Shown here: positions 28,799-37,530 of the stretch, piece after piece
How positions within the stretch are numbered: the first letter of the stretch is position 1
Layout: each line of letters starts with the position of its first letter
Source of the DNA: Gemmatimonadota bacterium
GTDB lineage: Bacteria > Gemmatimonadota > Gemmatimonadetes > Gemmatimonadales > Gemmatimonadaceae
NCBI GenBank assembly: GCA_027307165.1
Contig: DAHUXM010000007.1
Span: 38,999 to 102,998, forward strand
DNA length: 64,000 nucleotides
Direction: 5' to 3'
Program-made: the position numbers and the translations under genes
The notes under the pieces: generated by a model
The model's input: only the letters and a program-made list of their open reading frames with translations
The model's database searches: none
Told to the model about the DNA's origin: nothing

Positions 28799-29461
28799 CT
28801 ACAGGCTCCTCGGCTTGTGACGTCTGGAGAGTGCGCTCAGGTATCGGTCCACGCCGCGGTCCGTGAGCGAATGCACCAGCAACGAGCCGAACAACTCCGG
28901 CGTGACATATGCGACGTCGGCGCCGGCGAGCAGATAGTTCGTGAAAGCGATGGAGCTCTGCGGCGCCGTCACTGCGACGTCGCACTCGAGTCTGCACTTG
29001 TCGATCACCGCGCGTATCTGCGCCACCATCTCCGCACTCGGACGACCCTGGGCGTCGATCTCGCGCACGTCGGTTGCGACCATCGATGCGCCGAGCTTGG
29101 CCGCGACGAACGCCTGCGCGCCGGAATACACCTGCGTGGCACAGATCCTCACGCCGTCTTCAACGAGCTTTCGAATTGGCGACACTGCGTCTTCGACGAA
29201 CGGAATCTGCACGATCGCATGCTCCGATACTCGCGCGATGTCACGCGCCTCCCGGTAGATGTCCGCGCCACTTATCGCGCTGACCGGCACGCAAACCGGA
29301 ACGCCGAAATCGACGGTGATTTCAGCCAGTCTGTCCAGCACGGTCGCTGAGGGATCCTCGGCCGAGAGGTCCACCGGCGAAAGAACGACGCCGTCGAGCA
29401 GACCTGCCGAAGCAAACTCCCTGATCTCTGCGACCGACGCGCTCTGAACGAAGATCTTCAT
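28799..29461 (-). CDS. Transaldolase-fold protein lacking the catalytic residues
   Basis: The 220-residue product aligns over its full length, without large gaps, with fructose-6-phosphate aldolase/small transaldolases: IFVQSASVAEIREF, then IVQIPFVEDAVSPIRKL, TQVYSGAQAFVAAKLGA and REIDAQG. The key positions are changed: Gln6 for Asp6, Ser28 for Asn28, Gln85 for the Schiff-base Lys85 and Asp131 for Tyr131; Thr109 remains. It therefore should not act as a Lys-dependent aldolase. Four-base overlap with truA and a three-base gap to degP put it firmly in the operon. Confidence 0.8.
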   Translation of the reverse strand: MKIFVQSASVAEIREFASAGLLDGVVLSPVDLSAEDPSATVLDRLAEITVDFGVPVCVPVSAISGADIYREARDIARVSEHAIVQIPFVEDAVSPIRKLVEDGVRICATQVYSGAQAFVAAKLGASMVATDVREIDAQGRPSAEMVAQIRAVIDKCRLECDVAVTAPQSSIAFTNYLLAGADVAYVTPELFGSLLVHSLTDRGVDRYLSALSRRHKPRSL

Positions 29462-30237
29462 ACGCCCTCAAGATAGAAGTGCGCCGGGTAAGTCACCCGG
29501 TCGAGAAACAGACCGTGCGAAGGGGCCGGCGGGGAGACGGCGAGGTTGTTCGGTGCGGCAAGCAACTCGAGGAACGATTTGGGTTTCCTGCGTCCCGCAG
29601 CGACGTCTATCATCGTGCCGACCAGGAAGCGCACCATATGGTGCAAGAATCGGTTCGCCTCGATGGTGAAATCGAGCCGCCCGCCGCGTCGCGTCCATCC
29701 GGCGTAGGTCACGGTGCAGCGGTGCTGATCGGTTTCCGGGGCAGTGCCGCGAACCGCGAAGCCGTAGAACTGATGCTCGCCCAGGAGTGACTCGGCTGCG
29801 GCCGACAGAGCCGATTCATCGCGCAATTGCCACGGGAGGCGCCATTCGTACCTGCGCCTGAATGGTGAGGCGGACTCTTCGTCCGTCCCCAACTGGTACG
29901 TATATCGTCGCGAAATGGCGCTGTAGCGGGCGTGGAATTGATCGGTAACGTTGTGCGCCTGTGCGATCCAGACGTCGTGTGGGAGCAGCGAGTTGAGCGC
30001 TCGGCGAAGTTTGGAGGCGTTCCACGTCTCCGGCACTCGCACGTGCGCAGCCTGTCCTCGCGCGTGAACCCCTGCGTCTGTCCGTCCAGCTCCGATCAAC
30101 GTTACCCGGCGCTCGAACAGTCGTTCGAGTACGCCTTCGACAGCACCCTGAACCGTCACCGTTGCCGGCTGGCGCTGCCATCCGGCGAACCGTGACCCGT
30201 CATACTGCAGTACGAGTTGCACGGTCCGCTCCCGCAT
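29458..30237 (-). CDS. truA: tRNA pseudouridine(38-40) synthase
   Basis: The 259-residue enzyme isomerises uridines 38-40 of the anticodon arm. The catalytic Asp is D54 in GAGRTDAGVHARGQ, and YDGSRFAGWQRQ and NRFLHHMVRFLVGTM are typical. I chose the ATG at 30237; 31 further upstream codons are open but do not resemble the family and would cover the promoter region. It is the first gene of the 15-gene minus-strand run. Confidence 0.95.
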   Translation of the reverse strand: MRERTVQLVLQYDGSRFAGWQRQPATVTVQGAVEGVLERLFERRVTLIGAGRTDAGVHARGQAAHVRVPETWNASKLRRALNSLLPHDVWIAQAHNVTDQFHARYSAISRRYTYQLGTDEESASPFRRRYEWRLPWQLRDESALSAAAESLLGEHQFYGFAVRGTAPETDQHRCTVTYAGWTRRGGRLDFTIEANRFLHHMVRFLVGTMIDVAAGRRKPKSFLELLAAPNNLAVSPPAPSHGLFLDRVTYPAHFYLEGV

Positions 30238-30244
30238 GGGCCGG

Positions 30245-30272
30245 AAGTTATCCGGTCGACTGATGATGTCAA
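30245..30272 (-). promoter_or_regulatory. Candidate promoter of the truA-to-13282 run
   Basis: On the minus strand a consensus -35 TTGACA (30272-30267) is followed after 16 bases by TAACTT (30250-30245), a weak -10. Transcription would start only a few bases before the truA ATG at 30237, so the leader would be very short. It is the only promoter-like site noticed before this run. Confidence 0.4.
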
Positions 30273-30318
30273 GCAATTCGCCGCGCAGGAAATCTGTGCG
30301 CCGATGCAACGCAAAGCA

Positions 30319-30347
30319 TTGACAAGTCACGATTTAGGACGCAAACT
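30319..30347 (+). promoter_or_regulatory. Candidate promoter of the coiled-coil gene and trpD
   Basis: A consensus -35 TTGACA (30319-30324) is followed after 17 bases by CAAACT (30342-30347), a poor -10 match. It lies 12 bases before the ATG at 30359 and is divergent from the truA promoter candidate. Confidence 0.35.
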
Positions 30348-30358
30348 CGCAGCATCGG

Positions 30359-31222
30359 ATGTCCGTGAAATCTCTTCCCGCGCTCGCGGCTGATCTTGCT
30401 CTGGCCCCGGACGCCTCTGCAGCGCTCCGATTGGTCCACGAAGAGCTTTCCGGTGGCGACCGGCGCACCGGCTTTGTGCTGCTCACGGTCGATCCGCGGC
30501 GCAACGCGCTGGTCAACGAACAACTGGTGGCGGACAGCGCCCCCGACGGTGCACTTCCGCCTTACGCACTCCTCGCGCTGGATCATCTGCCGCCAACGGT
30601 GCAATACGCCGTGCTGGCGGGCCAGCGATTCGCGGACGTCGGAGATCAGGGGTCGCAATACGCACGCCTGCTCGGCGTCGATGCCGGGGTGGGCGATTTC
30701 AGACTCCTGCTCAAGGGAGTCGTCTTCGAGGGCGCCCTTGCAGCCGCCCTGGCGCTGTACGATTCGAGTCGCCGGTCCTCGTCCAGACTCCTCGAGCGTG
30801 CGGTGCCGCTGGCCACGCTGTTCGAGCTGGCCTACGCCCGGTTCTACGAACGTGACGCGCGCTTCGAAGCAGTGTCCGCGCTGCACGATGTAACGACGCG
30901 GATGCGCGCCGAGCATGCAAGTGCGGTGGCTGGCCTGGAGCGCGAGGTCGAGCGACTCCGCGCAGCGCAGCGCGCGGGGACGAGCGACGTCATACACAAG
31001 TTGCGCGACGCGGTCGGTGCCGCCGAGCGTCGGGCCATCGCCGCCGAGCAACGACTCGTTGCAGTGGAAGGGCAGGTGGTGAATGCCGTGGATCGCCTGG
31101 AGCGGACGCACGTGCAGCTGCACCATCAGGACGCGACGCTGCGCGCGCAGACTGATCTCATCCGCCAGCTCGAAGCTCGACTGGCCGAGCTGGGCAAGGT
31201 AGCGGAGACTGCCCGCTCCTGA
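30359..31222 (+). CDS. Unrecognised protein with C-terminal coiled coil
   Basis: I do not recognise this 287-residue protein. Residues 1-160 look globular, with alternating hydrophobic stretches (FVLLTVDP, ALLALDHLP, LLLKGVVFEGALAAALALYD) that could be a GAF-like sensor fold. Residues from about 165 to 283 are a long Ala/Arg/Glu/Leu helix with heptad spacing, predicted as coiled coil. There is no signal peptide or membrane span. It begins divergently from truA and is followed 13 bases later by trpD, so the two are probably co-transcribed. Confidence 0.7.
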   Translation: MSVKSLPALAADLALAPDASAALRLVHEELSGGDRRTGFVLLTVDPRRNALVNEQLVADSAPDGALPPYALLALDHLPPTVQYAVLAGQRFADVGDQGSQYARLLGVDAGVGDFRLLLKGVVFEGALAAALALYDSSRRSSSRLLERAVPLATLFELAYARFYERDARFEAVSALHDVTTRMRAEHASAVAGLEREVERLRAAQRAGTSDVIHKLRDAVGAAERRAIAAEQRLVAVEGQVVNAVDRLERTHVQLHHQDATLRAQTDLIRQLEARLAELGKVAETARS

Positions 31223-31235
31223 GTAGCTATACATC

Positions 31236-32279
31236 ATGACGACGACACCCGCTCCTGCACCGCTTCAGGCGGCGATAGCCGCGCTTGCGCACGACCGCCC
31301 GCTCACGCAGGACGCGATCACGGCTGCGTTCGACGTCGTCATGCGCGGCGACGCATCGCAGGTACAGATCGCGGCATTGCTGACCGGTTTGCGCGTGCGC
31401 GGTGAAAGCGCGGACATCGTTGCGGGTGCGGCGAGCGCTCTGCGGCGCGCGATGGTTCGGCTGGATCTGCCGCAGCACGACAGTATCGTCGATACGTGCG
31501 GAACGGGAGGCGGAACGGTCGGGACTTTCAACATCTCCACGGCGGCAGCCCTCGTTGCTGCCGGCGCGGGCGTGCGCATAGCGAAACACGGCAACCGATC
31601 CTTCACTTCCAAATCCGGTAGTGCAGACGTTCTCGAAGCGCTGGGCGTCAGCATCGACGTCGATGCAGATGCAATGCGGCGCGCGTACGAAAGCGCGGGC
31701 ATCGTGTTCATGTTCGCGCCACGCATGCATCCCGCCATGCGACACGTTGGTCCCGTGCGCGGCGAGCTTGGCATTCCAACGGTGATGAACATCATCGGGC
31801 CGCTCGCGAACCCTGCATCGGTCGGCAGACAGGTGATCGGAGTGGCGGATGCGGCGCGCGTGACCGTGATCGCCGACGCGCTTGCGGCGCTCGGAACGGT
31901 TCATTCACTGGTTGTGCATGGTGCGCCTGGAATGGACGAGATCTCGCCGCTCGGACCGACGCGAATTCTGGAGATCCGTGGAACCGAGATCACGGAGTGG
32001 GAGTGTGATCCGGAGTCGATCGGCGCCGACGTGGCGCGGCCGTCGGAGCTGATTGGTGGAACGCCCGCGGAGAATGCGGAGTTGATACGAAGCTGCCTCG
32101 CCGGCACGGCGCCCGCCGGCGCGATCGCCGCGGTCGTCGCGAACGCGGGAGCGGCGGTGTACGTCGCCGGGATGGCCGACTCGTTGGCAGCGGGCGTCAA
32201 GACAGCGAGGGCCGCTGTGGCAGATGGTTCTGCGACAGCGGCCCTCGAACGACTGCGAAAAGCGTTACCGCGCGTGTAG
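31236..32279 (+). CDS. trpD: Anthranilate phosphoribosyltransferase
   Basis: The 347-residue enzyme joins anthranilate to PRPP. The PRPP motif DTCGTGGG is at 87-93, KHGNRS at 117-122, then SGSADVLEALGV. FMFAPRMHPAMRHVGPVRGELG and RTIFNIIGPLANP-like sequence (TVMNIIGPLANPA) follow. It is separated from trpCFB-A by a repeat element and by lexA on the other strand, so tryptophan synthesis here needs at least two transcripts. trpE and trpG are not in the window. Confidence 0.96.
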   Translation: MTTTPAPAPLQAAIAALAHDRPLTQDAITAAFDVVMRGDASQVQIAALLTGLRVRGESADIVAGAASALRRAMVRLDLPQHDSIVDTCGTGGGTVGTFNISTAAALVAAGAGVRIAKHGNRSFTSKSGSADVLEALGVSIDVDADAMRRAYESAGIVFMFAPRMHPAMRHVGPVRGELGIPTVMNIIGPLANPASVGRQVIGVADAARVTVIADALAALGTVHSLVVHGAPGMDEISPLGPTRILEIRGTEITEWECDPESIGADVARPSELIGGTPAENAELIRSCLAGTAPAGAIAAVVANAGAAVYVAGMADSLAAGVKTARAAVADGSATAALERLRKALPRV

Positions 32280-32293
32280 GCGCGGAGTGAATC

Positions 32294-32313
32294 GTCATTC
32301 CCGCGAAAGCGGG
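32294..32313. repeat. Single REP-like palindrome
   Basis: GTCATTCCCGCGAAAGCGGG is one copy of the palindromic unit that forms the inverted pair just downstream. It lies 14 bases after the trpD stop. Confidence 0.8.
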
Positions 32314-32323
32314 CTCAGAGAAT

Positions 32324-32426
32324 CGTCATTCCCGCGAAAGCGGGAATCCATCTATTGCCGACACCTTTTCATCGTCATGCTACTCGGAGATCGATAACAT
32401 GGATTCCCGCTTTCGCGGGAATGACG
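32324..32426. repeat. REPIN-like element: perfect 28-bp inverted repeat around a 47-bp core
   Basis: The left arm (32324-32351) begins CGTCATTCCCGCGAAAGCGG; the right arm (32399-32426) is its exact reverse complement. Each arm is itself a CCCGC-GAAA-GCGGG palindrome. The whole 103 bases could fold as one large hairpin. It sits between the converging ends of trpD (+) and lexA (-), so it could also end transcription. REP doublets of this size are moved by RAYT transposases in other bacteria; none is encoded here. Confidence 0.85.
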
Positions 32427-32464
32427 ACGACGTACCTGACGAGTGTGTTGAAACAGTCACGCTG

Positions 32465-33073
32465 CTAGCAGCGCCGCATCACCCCGACGACGATTCCCTG
32501 GATCGCGACGTCGTTCTCGTGAACGTAGATGGGGTCCATCGTATCGTTGCGAGGTTGCAGCCGGATGCGGCCGTCGCGCTCGCGATAGAATCGCTTGACC
32601 GTCGCCGACTGGCCGTCGATGAGAGCGATGACCGTCTCACCGTTGTCGCATGAGGCGCGCTCGTTGACCACCACGAAGTCGCCATCGCAGATGTGGTCCT
32701 CGATCATCGAGTTGCCTCGGACGCGGAGCACATAGTGATTGCCGCCGCGATGCACGAAATCTTCCGGCACCGCGATCGTCTCGTGCGTCTGGATAGCCTC
32801 GATCGGCATACCAGCGGCGACGGTCCCCATGAGCGGCACCTGAACGGCGCGTGGATACTGATCGGACGGAAGGATCTCGATACCGCGGCTCTCGTTGTAG
32901 CGCCGCTTGATGTAAGACTTGCGCTCGAGATTGCTCAGGTGCTCGTGGACCGTTGCCAGCGAGCTGTACTCGAATCGCGCCGCGATCTCCTCGAAGCTCG
33001 GCGCATAGCCGTTATCTTCGGTGTACTCAGCGAGATAACTGAGAATTTCCCGTTGGCGCTTGGTCAGCGACAT
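32465..33073 (-). CDS. lexA: LexA SOS repressor
   Basis: The 202-residue protein, the same length as E. coli LexA, has an N-terminal winged helix (LTKRQREILSYLAEYTEDNG, then PSFEEIAARF) and a C-terminal self-cleaving peptidase. The cleavage site is A87-G88 (TVAAGMP), and the catalytic dyad is S122 (GNSMIEDH) and K160 (SATVKRF). I chose the ATG at 33073; the frame runs far upstream into trpC on the opposite strand without homology. It is divergent from trpC across 76 bases that contain an operator candidate. Confidence 0.96.
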   Translation of the reverse strand: MSLTKRQREILSYLAEYTEDNGYAPSFEEIAARFEYSSLATVHEHLSNLERKSYIKRRYNESRGIEILPSDQYPRAVQVPLMGTVAAGMPIEAIQTHETIAVPEDFVHRGGNHYVLRVRGNSMIEDHICDGDFVVVNERASCDNGETVIALIDGQSATVKRFYRERDGRIRLQPRNDTMDPIYVHENDVAIQGIVVGVMRRC

Positions 33074-33116
33074 CGCCAGATTCCTAGAGGGTGGGTCTGC
33101 ATGCACGGCTGACCCC

Positions 33117-33131
33117 GAACAGCCGCCGAAC
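33117..33131 (-). promoter_or_regulatory. Candidate LexA operator, GTTC-N7-GTTC
   Basis: Read on the lexA strand the site is GTTCGGCGGCTGTTC, a perfect GTTC-N7-GTTC direct repeat, the form known for alphaproteobacterial LexA. It lies 44-58 bases before the lexA ATG, fitting autoregulation, and ends 18 bases before the trpC ATG on the other strand. Confidence 0.55.
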
Positions 33132-33149
33132 CAGTACGTTATCCGAAGA

Positions 33150-33998
33150 ATGCCCGAAACGCAAGCTTTTTCCGCACCGCGGCGTAGCTGGACCCCTCCC
33201 TCTGGCACGCTCGGCGAGCTGGTGCAGGCGTCCTTTGACCGCGCTCTCGCTCTCCTCGCCCACGAGGACGAGCTGCTCGCCGCCGCACGATTGGCCCCGC
33301 CCGCCCCTTCCTTCCGCGAGGCGCTCCTCCGCCCGACGGTGGGGATAATCGCGGAGGTCAAGCGTCGCTCGCCATCCAAGGGCTCGATAAACCCGAACCT
33401 CGACGCGCTCTCCCGGGCCAGCTGCTACGCCGAGGCGGGCGCGGCTGCCGTCTCCGTGCTGACGGAGCCGGAACGGTTCGGCGGCTCGATCAGCGATCTG
33501 CGGGAGGTCGCGCGCGGCGTCCCCATCCCGGTGCTCCGGAAAGACTTCATCGTGGCACCCGTTCAGCTCCACGAGGCGCGTGCGAATGGGGCTTCGGCCG
33601 CGCTGCTAATCGCCCGCGCTCTGTCGATGCCGGCGCTCCCCGAGCTGATCGTAGCCGGAAAGGAGATCGGGCTCGACTTGCTGGTCGAGGTGAGGGACGA
33701 GGTCGAGCTCAAGCGTGCGCTCGACGCCGGTGCGACGATCATCGGCGTGAACAACCGGAACCTCGAAACGCTCGTAATCGACCCTGCTACCGTCGAACGA
33801 ATTCTGCCGCTCATTCCTCGCCACATCGTGGCGATCGCCGAGAGCGGAATGACGTCGCGCGACGACGTCCAGCGCGCGGCGCGGGCAGGCGCGGACGCGG
33901 TGCTGATCGGCTCCGCGGTGTCGGCCGCCGAGGACGCCAGCGCGATGGTCGGGTCGCTCACTGGCGTTGCCGTGGAGCGCGATGCACGTTCGAATTAA
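33150..33998 (+). CDS. trpC: Indole-3-glycerol phosphate synthase
   Basis: The 282-residue TIM-barrel enzyme closes the indole ring from CdRP. IIAEVKRRSPSKG holds a catalytic Lys (K71), PVLRKDFI another, and GVNNRNLETL and IAESGMTSRDDV are typical. I chose the ATG at 33150, which leaves the 76-base lexA-trpC regulatory gap intact; the open frame extends back to a TTG at 33060 inside lexA. It overlaps trpF by 17 bases. Confidence 0.95.
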   Translation: MPETQAFSAPRRSWTPPSGTLGELVQASFDRALALLAHEDELLAAARLAPPAPSFREALLRPTVGIIAEVKRRSPSKGSINPNLDALSRASCYAEAGAAAVSVLTEPERFGGSISDLREVARGVPIPVLRKDFIVAPVQLHEARANGASAALLIARALSMPALPELIVAGKEIGLDLLVEVRDEVELKRALDAGATIIGVNNRNLETLVIDPATVERILPLIPRHIVAIAESGMTSRDDVQRAARAGADAVLIGSAVSAAEDASAMVGSLTGVAVERDARSN

Positions 33999-34620
33999 GT
34001 TCTGCGGGCTGACGCGCGCGGATGACGTCGAGGCCGCTGTCGCGCTCGGCTGCGATTACGTCGGCGTGATCTTCGCAGGCGGCCCGCGTAATCGCACCCT
34101 TGGTGAAGCTGCGTCGATTCTCCGCCATTCCGGCTCGGCGCGTCGCGTCGGCGTGTTCGGAGCGCCGCACGCGACCGAGCTGAACCACTATGTCACTTCG
34201 GTTCCGCTGTCGGTTGCGCAGCTTCACGGCGATTCGTCGCCCAAAGCGGTGATGGCGGCGCGCGCGATCGGCGTTACCGAGGTCTGGTCCGTCCTGGCGG
34301 TCGTCGACGGCTCCCTGCGGGGGGACGCCCACGAGCTGTTTCAGTGTGCCGACGCAGTCGTCCTCGATACGAAGGGTGCGAATGGGCTGGGCGGCACCGG
34401 ACGATCGTTCGACTGGGCGGCGGCCGCTGCTGCGCTCGCCTCGGTACCGCGACAGGCGAGACTCGTGGTCGCCGGCGGTCTGACGCCGGATAACGTGGCC
34501 CAGGCGATCGCCCATCTCAAGCCGGACGTAGTTGACGTGTCATCGGGCGTCGAGTCGGCGCCGGGCGTCAAGGATCCCATATTGATGAGCCGTTTCGTGG
34601 AAGCGGTTCGGAGTGCATGA
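33982..34620 (+). CDS. trpF: Phosphoribosylanthranilate isomerase
   Basis: The 212-residue barrel performs the Amadori rearrangement of PRA to CdRP. The catalytic Cys is C8 in [11 protein letters not shown], and the catalytic Asp is in [21 protein letters not shown] and [10 protein letters not shown] are the other usual motifs. The ATG at 33982 lies inside the end of trpC and the stop lies inside the start of trpB (eight-base overlap), indicating coupled translation. Confidence 0.95.
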   Translation: MHVRIKFCGLTRADDVEAAVALGCDYVGVIFAGGPRNRTLGEAASILRHSGSARRVGVFGAPHATELNHYVTSVPLSVAQLHGDSSPKAVMAARAIGVTEVWSVLAVVDGSLRGDAHELFQCADAVVLDTKGANGLGGTGRSFDWAAAAAALASVPRQARLVVAGGLTPDNVAQAIAHLKPDVVDVSSGVESAPGVKDPILMSRFVEAVRSA

Positions 34621-35818
34621 ATTTTTGACTACTATCACTCCCGACAGCGTCGGGCGATTCGGTGCGTTTGGCGGACGATACGTTCCCGAGACGCTGATAC
34701 CGGCGCTGGATGAGCTGGAGCGGGCATTCGACGAAGCGATGGCGGACACGGCGTTCGTCACCACGTTCACCGATCTGTTGCGCGACTACGTGGGCCGTCC
34801 ATCTCCGCTGAGCGACGCACCGCGGTTCAGCGAGCGCGTAGGGGTGCCCGTCTATCTCAAGCGCGAGGATCTGAACCACACTGGCGCACACAAGATCAAC
34901 AACGCGATTGGTCAGGCGCTGCTTGCGATGCGGATGGGCAAGCGGCGGATCATCGCGGAGACGGGCGCTGGACAACATGGCGTCGCGACGGCAACCGCGT
35001 GTGCGCGATTCGGTCTCGAGTGCATCGTGTACATGGGCGAGACGGACATGCAGCGGCAGGAGCTGAACGTCTTTCGCATGCGACTGATGGGCGCGACGGT
35101 CGTGCCCGTTCATTCGGGGACTCGCACGCTCAAGGACGCAACGAGCGAGGCGATTCGTGATTGGGTAACGAACGTCGACACGACGCACTACATCATCGGC
35201 TCCGTGGTAGGACCAGCGCCGTATCCGCGCATGGTTCGTGACCTCCAGAGTGTGATAGGGCGTGAAGCGCGCGAGCAGATGCTCTCACGCGTCGGGAGGT
35301 TGCCATCTGCGGTGGTAGCCTGCGTCGGTGGCGGATCGAACGCGATGGGCGTGTTCAGCGGATTCGTGGCCGACAAGGGCGTGCGTCTCATCGGTGTCGA
35401 GGCCGCCGGCGAAGGTCTCGATACCGAGCGTCATTCCGCGTCGCTCTCGCGTGGCCGGCCCGGCGTGCTGCACGGTGCGCTGAGTTATCTGCTGCAGGAT
35501 GCGAGCGGCCAGGTTCATCCGGCGCATTCGATCTCGGCGGGTCTCGATTATCCCGGAGTCGGACCGGAGCATTCGTTTCTGCACGACAGCAAGCGCGCGG
35601 AGTACGTCGCCGTTACCGATGCTGAAGCGCTGGAAGCGTTCAGCGTGCTGAGCCGTCTTGAAGGTGTGATGCCGGCACTCGAAACGTCGCACGCGGTGGC
35701 GTGGTTGCTTGGCACTGCGGGCAAATGGGCATCCGATGATGCCGTGCTGCTCTGCGTTAGCGGACGCGGTGACAAGGACGTGGCTCAGGTTCGCGCAATG
35801 CTGGCCAACAAGCGCTGA
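34613..35818 (+). CDS. trpB: Tryptophan synthase beta chain
   Basis: The 401-residue PLP enzyme condenses indole with serine. The PLP lysine is K94 in [30 protein letters not shown], the phosphate loop GGGSNAMG and the C-terminal SGRGDKD are present. It is the standard TrpB1 type that pairs with TrpA. trpA is not next: two other genes intervene, the first starting in the trpB stop (TGATG). Confidence 0.97.
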   Translation: MHEFLTTITPDSVGRFGAFGGRYVPETLIPALDELERAFDEAMADTAFVTTFTDLLRDYVGRPSPLSDAPRFSERVGVPVYLKREDLNHTGAHKINNAIGQALLAMRMGKRRIIAETGAGQHGVATATACARFGLECIVYMGETDMQRQELNVFRMRLMGATVVPVHSGTRTLKDATSEAIRDWVTNVDTTHYIIGSVVGPAPYPRMVRDLQSVIGREAREQMLSRVGRLPSAVVACVGGGSNAMGVFSGFVADKGVRLIGVEAAGEGLDTERHSASLSRGRPGVLHGALSYLLQDASGQVHPAHSISAGLDYPGVGPEHSFLHDSKRAEYVAVTDAEALEAFSVLSRLEGVMPALETSHAVAWLLGTAGKWASDDAVLLCVSGRGDKDVAQVRAMLANKR

Positions 35819-37530
35819 TGTCCCTTTCTCCGACACCGCCGCTTGGCGTCCAGCTCGGCGCTCCGCACGCCGGCGTGGATCCATTGGTTTCGGAGACGCT
35901 CAAGACGCTCGCGCGCACCGTGCGCTCGTTTCAGTTGTACCTGCCGAACAACCCGATGCACGTGCGCGCGATAGACTCGGCGCGCGCGGCGTTCGTTGCG
36001 CTGTGGGCGAAGATGGACAGCATCGAGTTCGGCGTGACTGAAACGGAGTTCACGCACGAGGACGTGCCGGTGTTCGCCGAAAGTGATCGCGGCGGTGAGA
36101 GTCTTCCGTGGCTCTTCTACAAGGACGGCATTCGCTCCTTCGAGCTCCGCAAGGGATTCGAGATGAAGGAGCTTCCGCTCTTTCTCGGTGCGCTCAAGGC
36201 CGTGCGCGCGCAGGCCGGCGGCGACGAAGATCTCGTCACCTTGTTCTGGGAATGCGACTTCGAGTGCATGTCGTACACGTACGAGGAGGCGGGCGGCGAT
36301 GGCTACTCCGCGCCAGGTGCCGACTTGCTACGTGGAGGCGCCCCCGCCGGCGTCGTCGACGCACCCGCCGGGAACGAAAAGGACGCGGGCACCTACGGCC
36401 CCGGGTCCTCGCAGTTTGCACGAATCTCCGATTTCGACTCGACGCTCTATTTCCTGGAAGAGCAGGAGATATCGTACCTGCACCAGTCGATTCGCGACGA
36501 ATTCGCAGGCGATCTTCGTCCGTCGGTCGCCGCGGCACTGCTCGACACTTTCGAGACGCAGGCCGATCCGACGGTGCGCGAGGAGATCTGCGGAATCCTC
36601 GAGAATTTCATGCTCGTGCTCCTGTCGGGTCTGCAATTTCGCACCGCTGCGTTTCTCATTCGCGAATGCGCTGCGGCGACGGCCAGGGCGGAAGGTGTAC
36701 TGCCGTCGCACAAACAGCGACTGGCGGATCTGGTGGATCGAATCAGCGACCCTGCGACGCTCAATCAACTGCTCGACGCGCTGGAAGACACACAGCTCAA
36801 GCCTCCACAACAGGATCTGGTGTCGCTGTTCACGCAGCTCAAGCCGAGCGCGCTGACGCCGTTGGTGTCGCACCTGGTGCGCTCGCGCAACAGCGAGCTG
36901 CGTGCGATTCTCGAGGAGGCGGTCACGCGTCTCGCGAGTTCGAATACTCTCGATCTGATGGCGCTGATCGGATCGGACGACGAGGCCGTGTCGCTCGAGG
37001 CAATGCGTCGCGCTGGTGACATACGATCGCCGGCCGCGGTCGCACCACTGGCGCGCGTGCTCGACGCGCCATCCGAAACCAGTCGCGCCGCTGCGGTCGC
37101 GGCGCTCGCGCAGATCGGATCTCCCGGCGCGATGCAGGTCCTGGAACGCGGACTGGACGACAGCGATCGCGACATTCGGCTGTTCGTGGTCAAGGCATGT
37201 GCCGAACGTCAGTACCGGCCGGTGCTCGCGCGGTTGGAGCGCGCCATCAAGGATCGCCTCACGCGCGACGGCTCGTCGAACGAGAAGAATGCATTCTTCG
37301 AAGCATACGCCACACTCGGCGGAGACGGATCCGTGCCTCTGCTCGAAAGCATCCTCGTTCCGCGCGGACTGCTCGCGCGCAAGGAGGATCCGATGACGCG
37401 GGCGAGCGCGGCAATGGCGCTCGGCAAGCTGGGCACGGAGCGCGCACTGGACGCGGTGAGCAAGGCGCTGGGCGACAAGGAGATCGTGGTGCGTAGTGCG
37501 GCCACGCGCGCGATGCGAGGCAGCACGTGA
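35818..37530 (+). CDS. HEAT-repeat protein inserted between trpB and trpA
   Basis: The 570-residue protein has three parts. Residues about 15-125 form a domain also found at the start of the next gene's product (LYLPNNPMHVRAIDSA, an EFGV-EFTHEDVPVF strand pair, then a GIRSFELRKGFEMKELPLFLGAL segment). Residues about 125-210 are a Gly/Ala-rich linker plus helix. From about 320 to the end there are HEAT/PBS-lyase-like helical repeats (LEAMRRAGDIRSPAAVAPLA, AAVAALAQIGSPGAMQVLE, ASAAMALGKLGTERALDAVS). No catalytic motif is visible. It is probably a scaffold. Both ends overlap the neighbours, so it belongs to the operon. Confidence 0.8.
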   Translation: MSLSPTPPLGVQLGAPHAGVDPLVSETLKTLARTVRSFQLYLPNNPMHVRAIDSARAAFVALWAKMDSIEFGVTETEFTHEDVPVFAESDRGGESLPWLFYKDGIRSFELRKGFEMKELPLFLGALKAVRAQAGGDEDLVTLFWECDFECMSYTYEEAGGDGYSAPGADLLRGGAPAGVVDAPAGNEKDAGTYGPGSSQFARISDFDSTLYFLEEQEISYLHQSIRDEFAGDLRPSVAAALLDTFETQADPTVREEICGILENFMLVLLSGLQFRTAAFLIRECAAATARAEGVLPSHKQRLADLVDRISDPATLNQLLDALEDTQLKPPQQDLVSLFTQLKPSALTPLVSHLVRSRNSELRAILEEAVTRLASSNTLDLMALIGSDDEAVSLEAMRRAGDIRSPAAVAPLARVLDAPSETSRAAAVAALAQIGSPGAMQVLERGLDDSDRDIRLFVVKACAERQYRPVLARLERAIKDRLTRDGSSNEKNAFFEAYATLGGDGSVPLLESILVPRGLLARKEDPMTRASAAMALGKLGTERALDAVSKALGDKEIVVRSAATRAMRGST

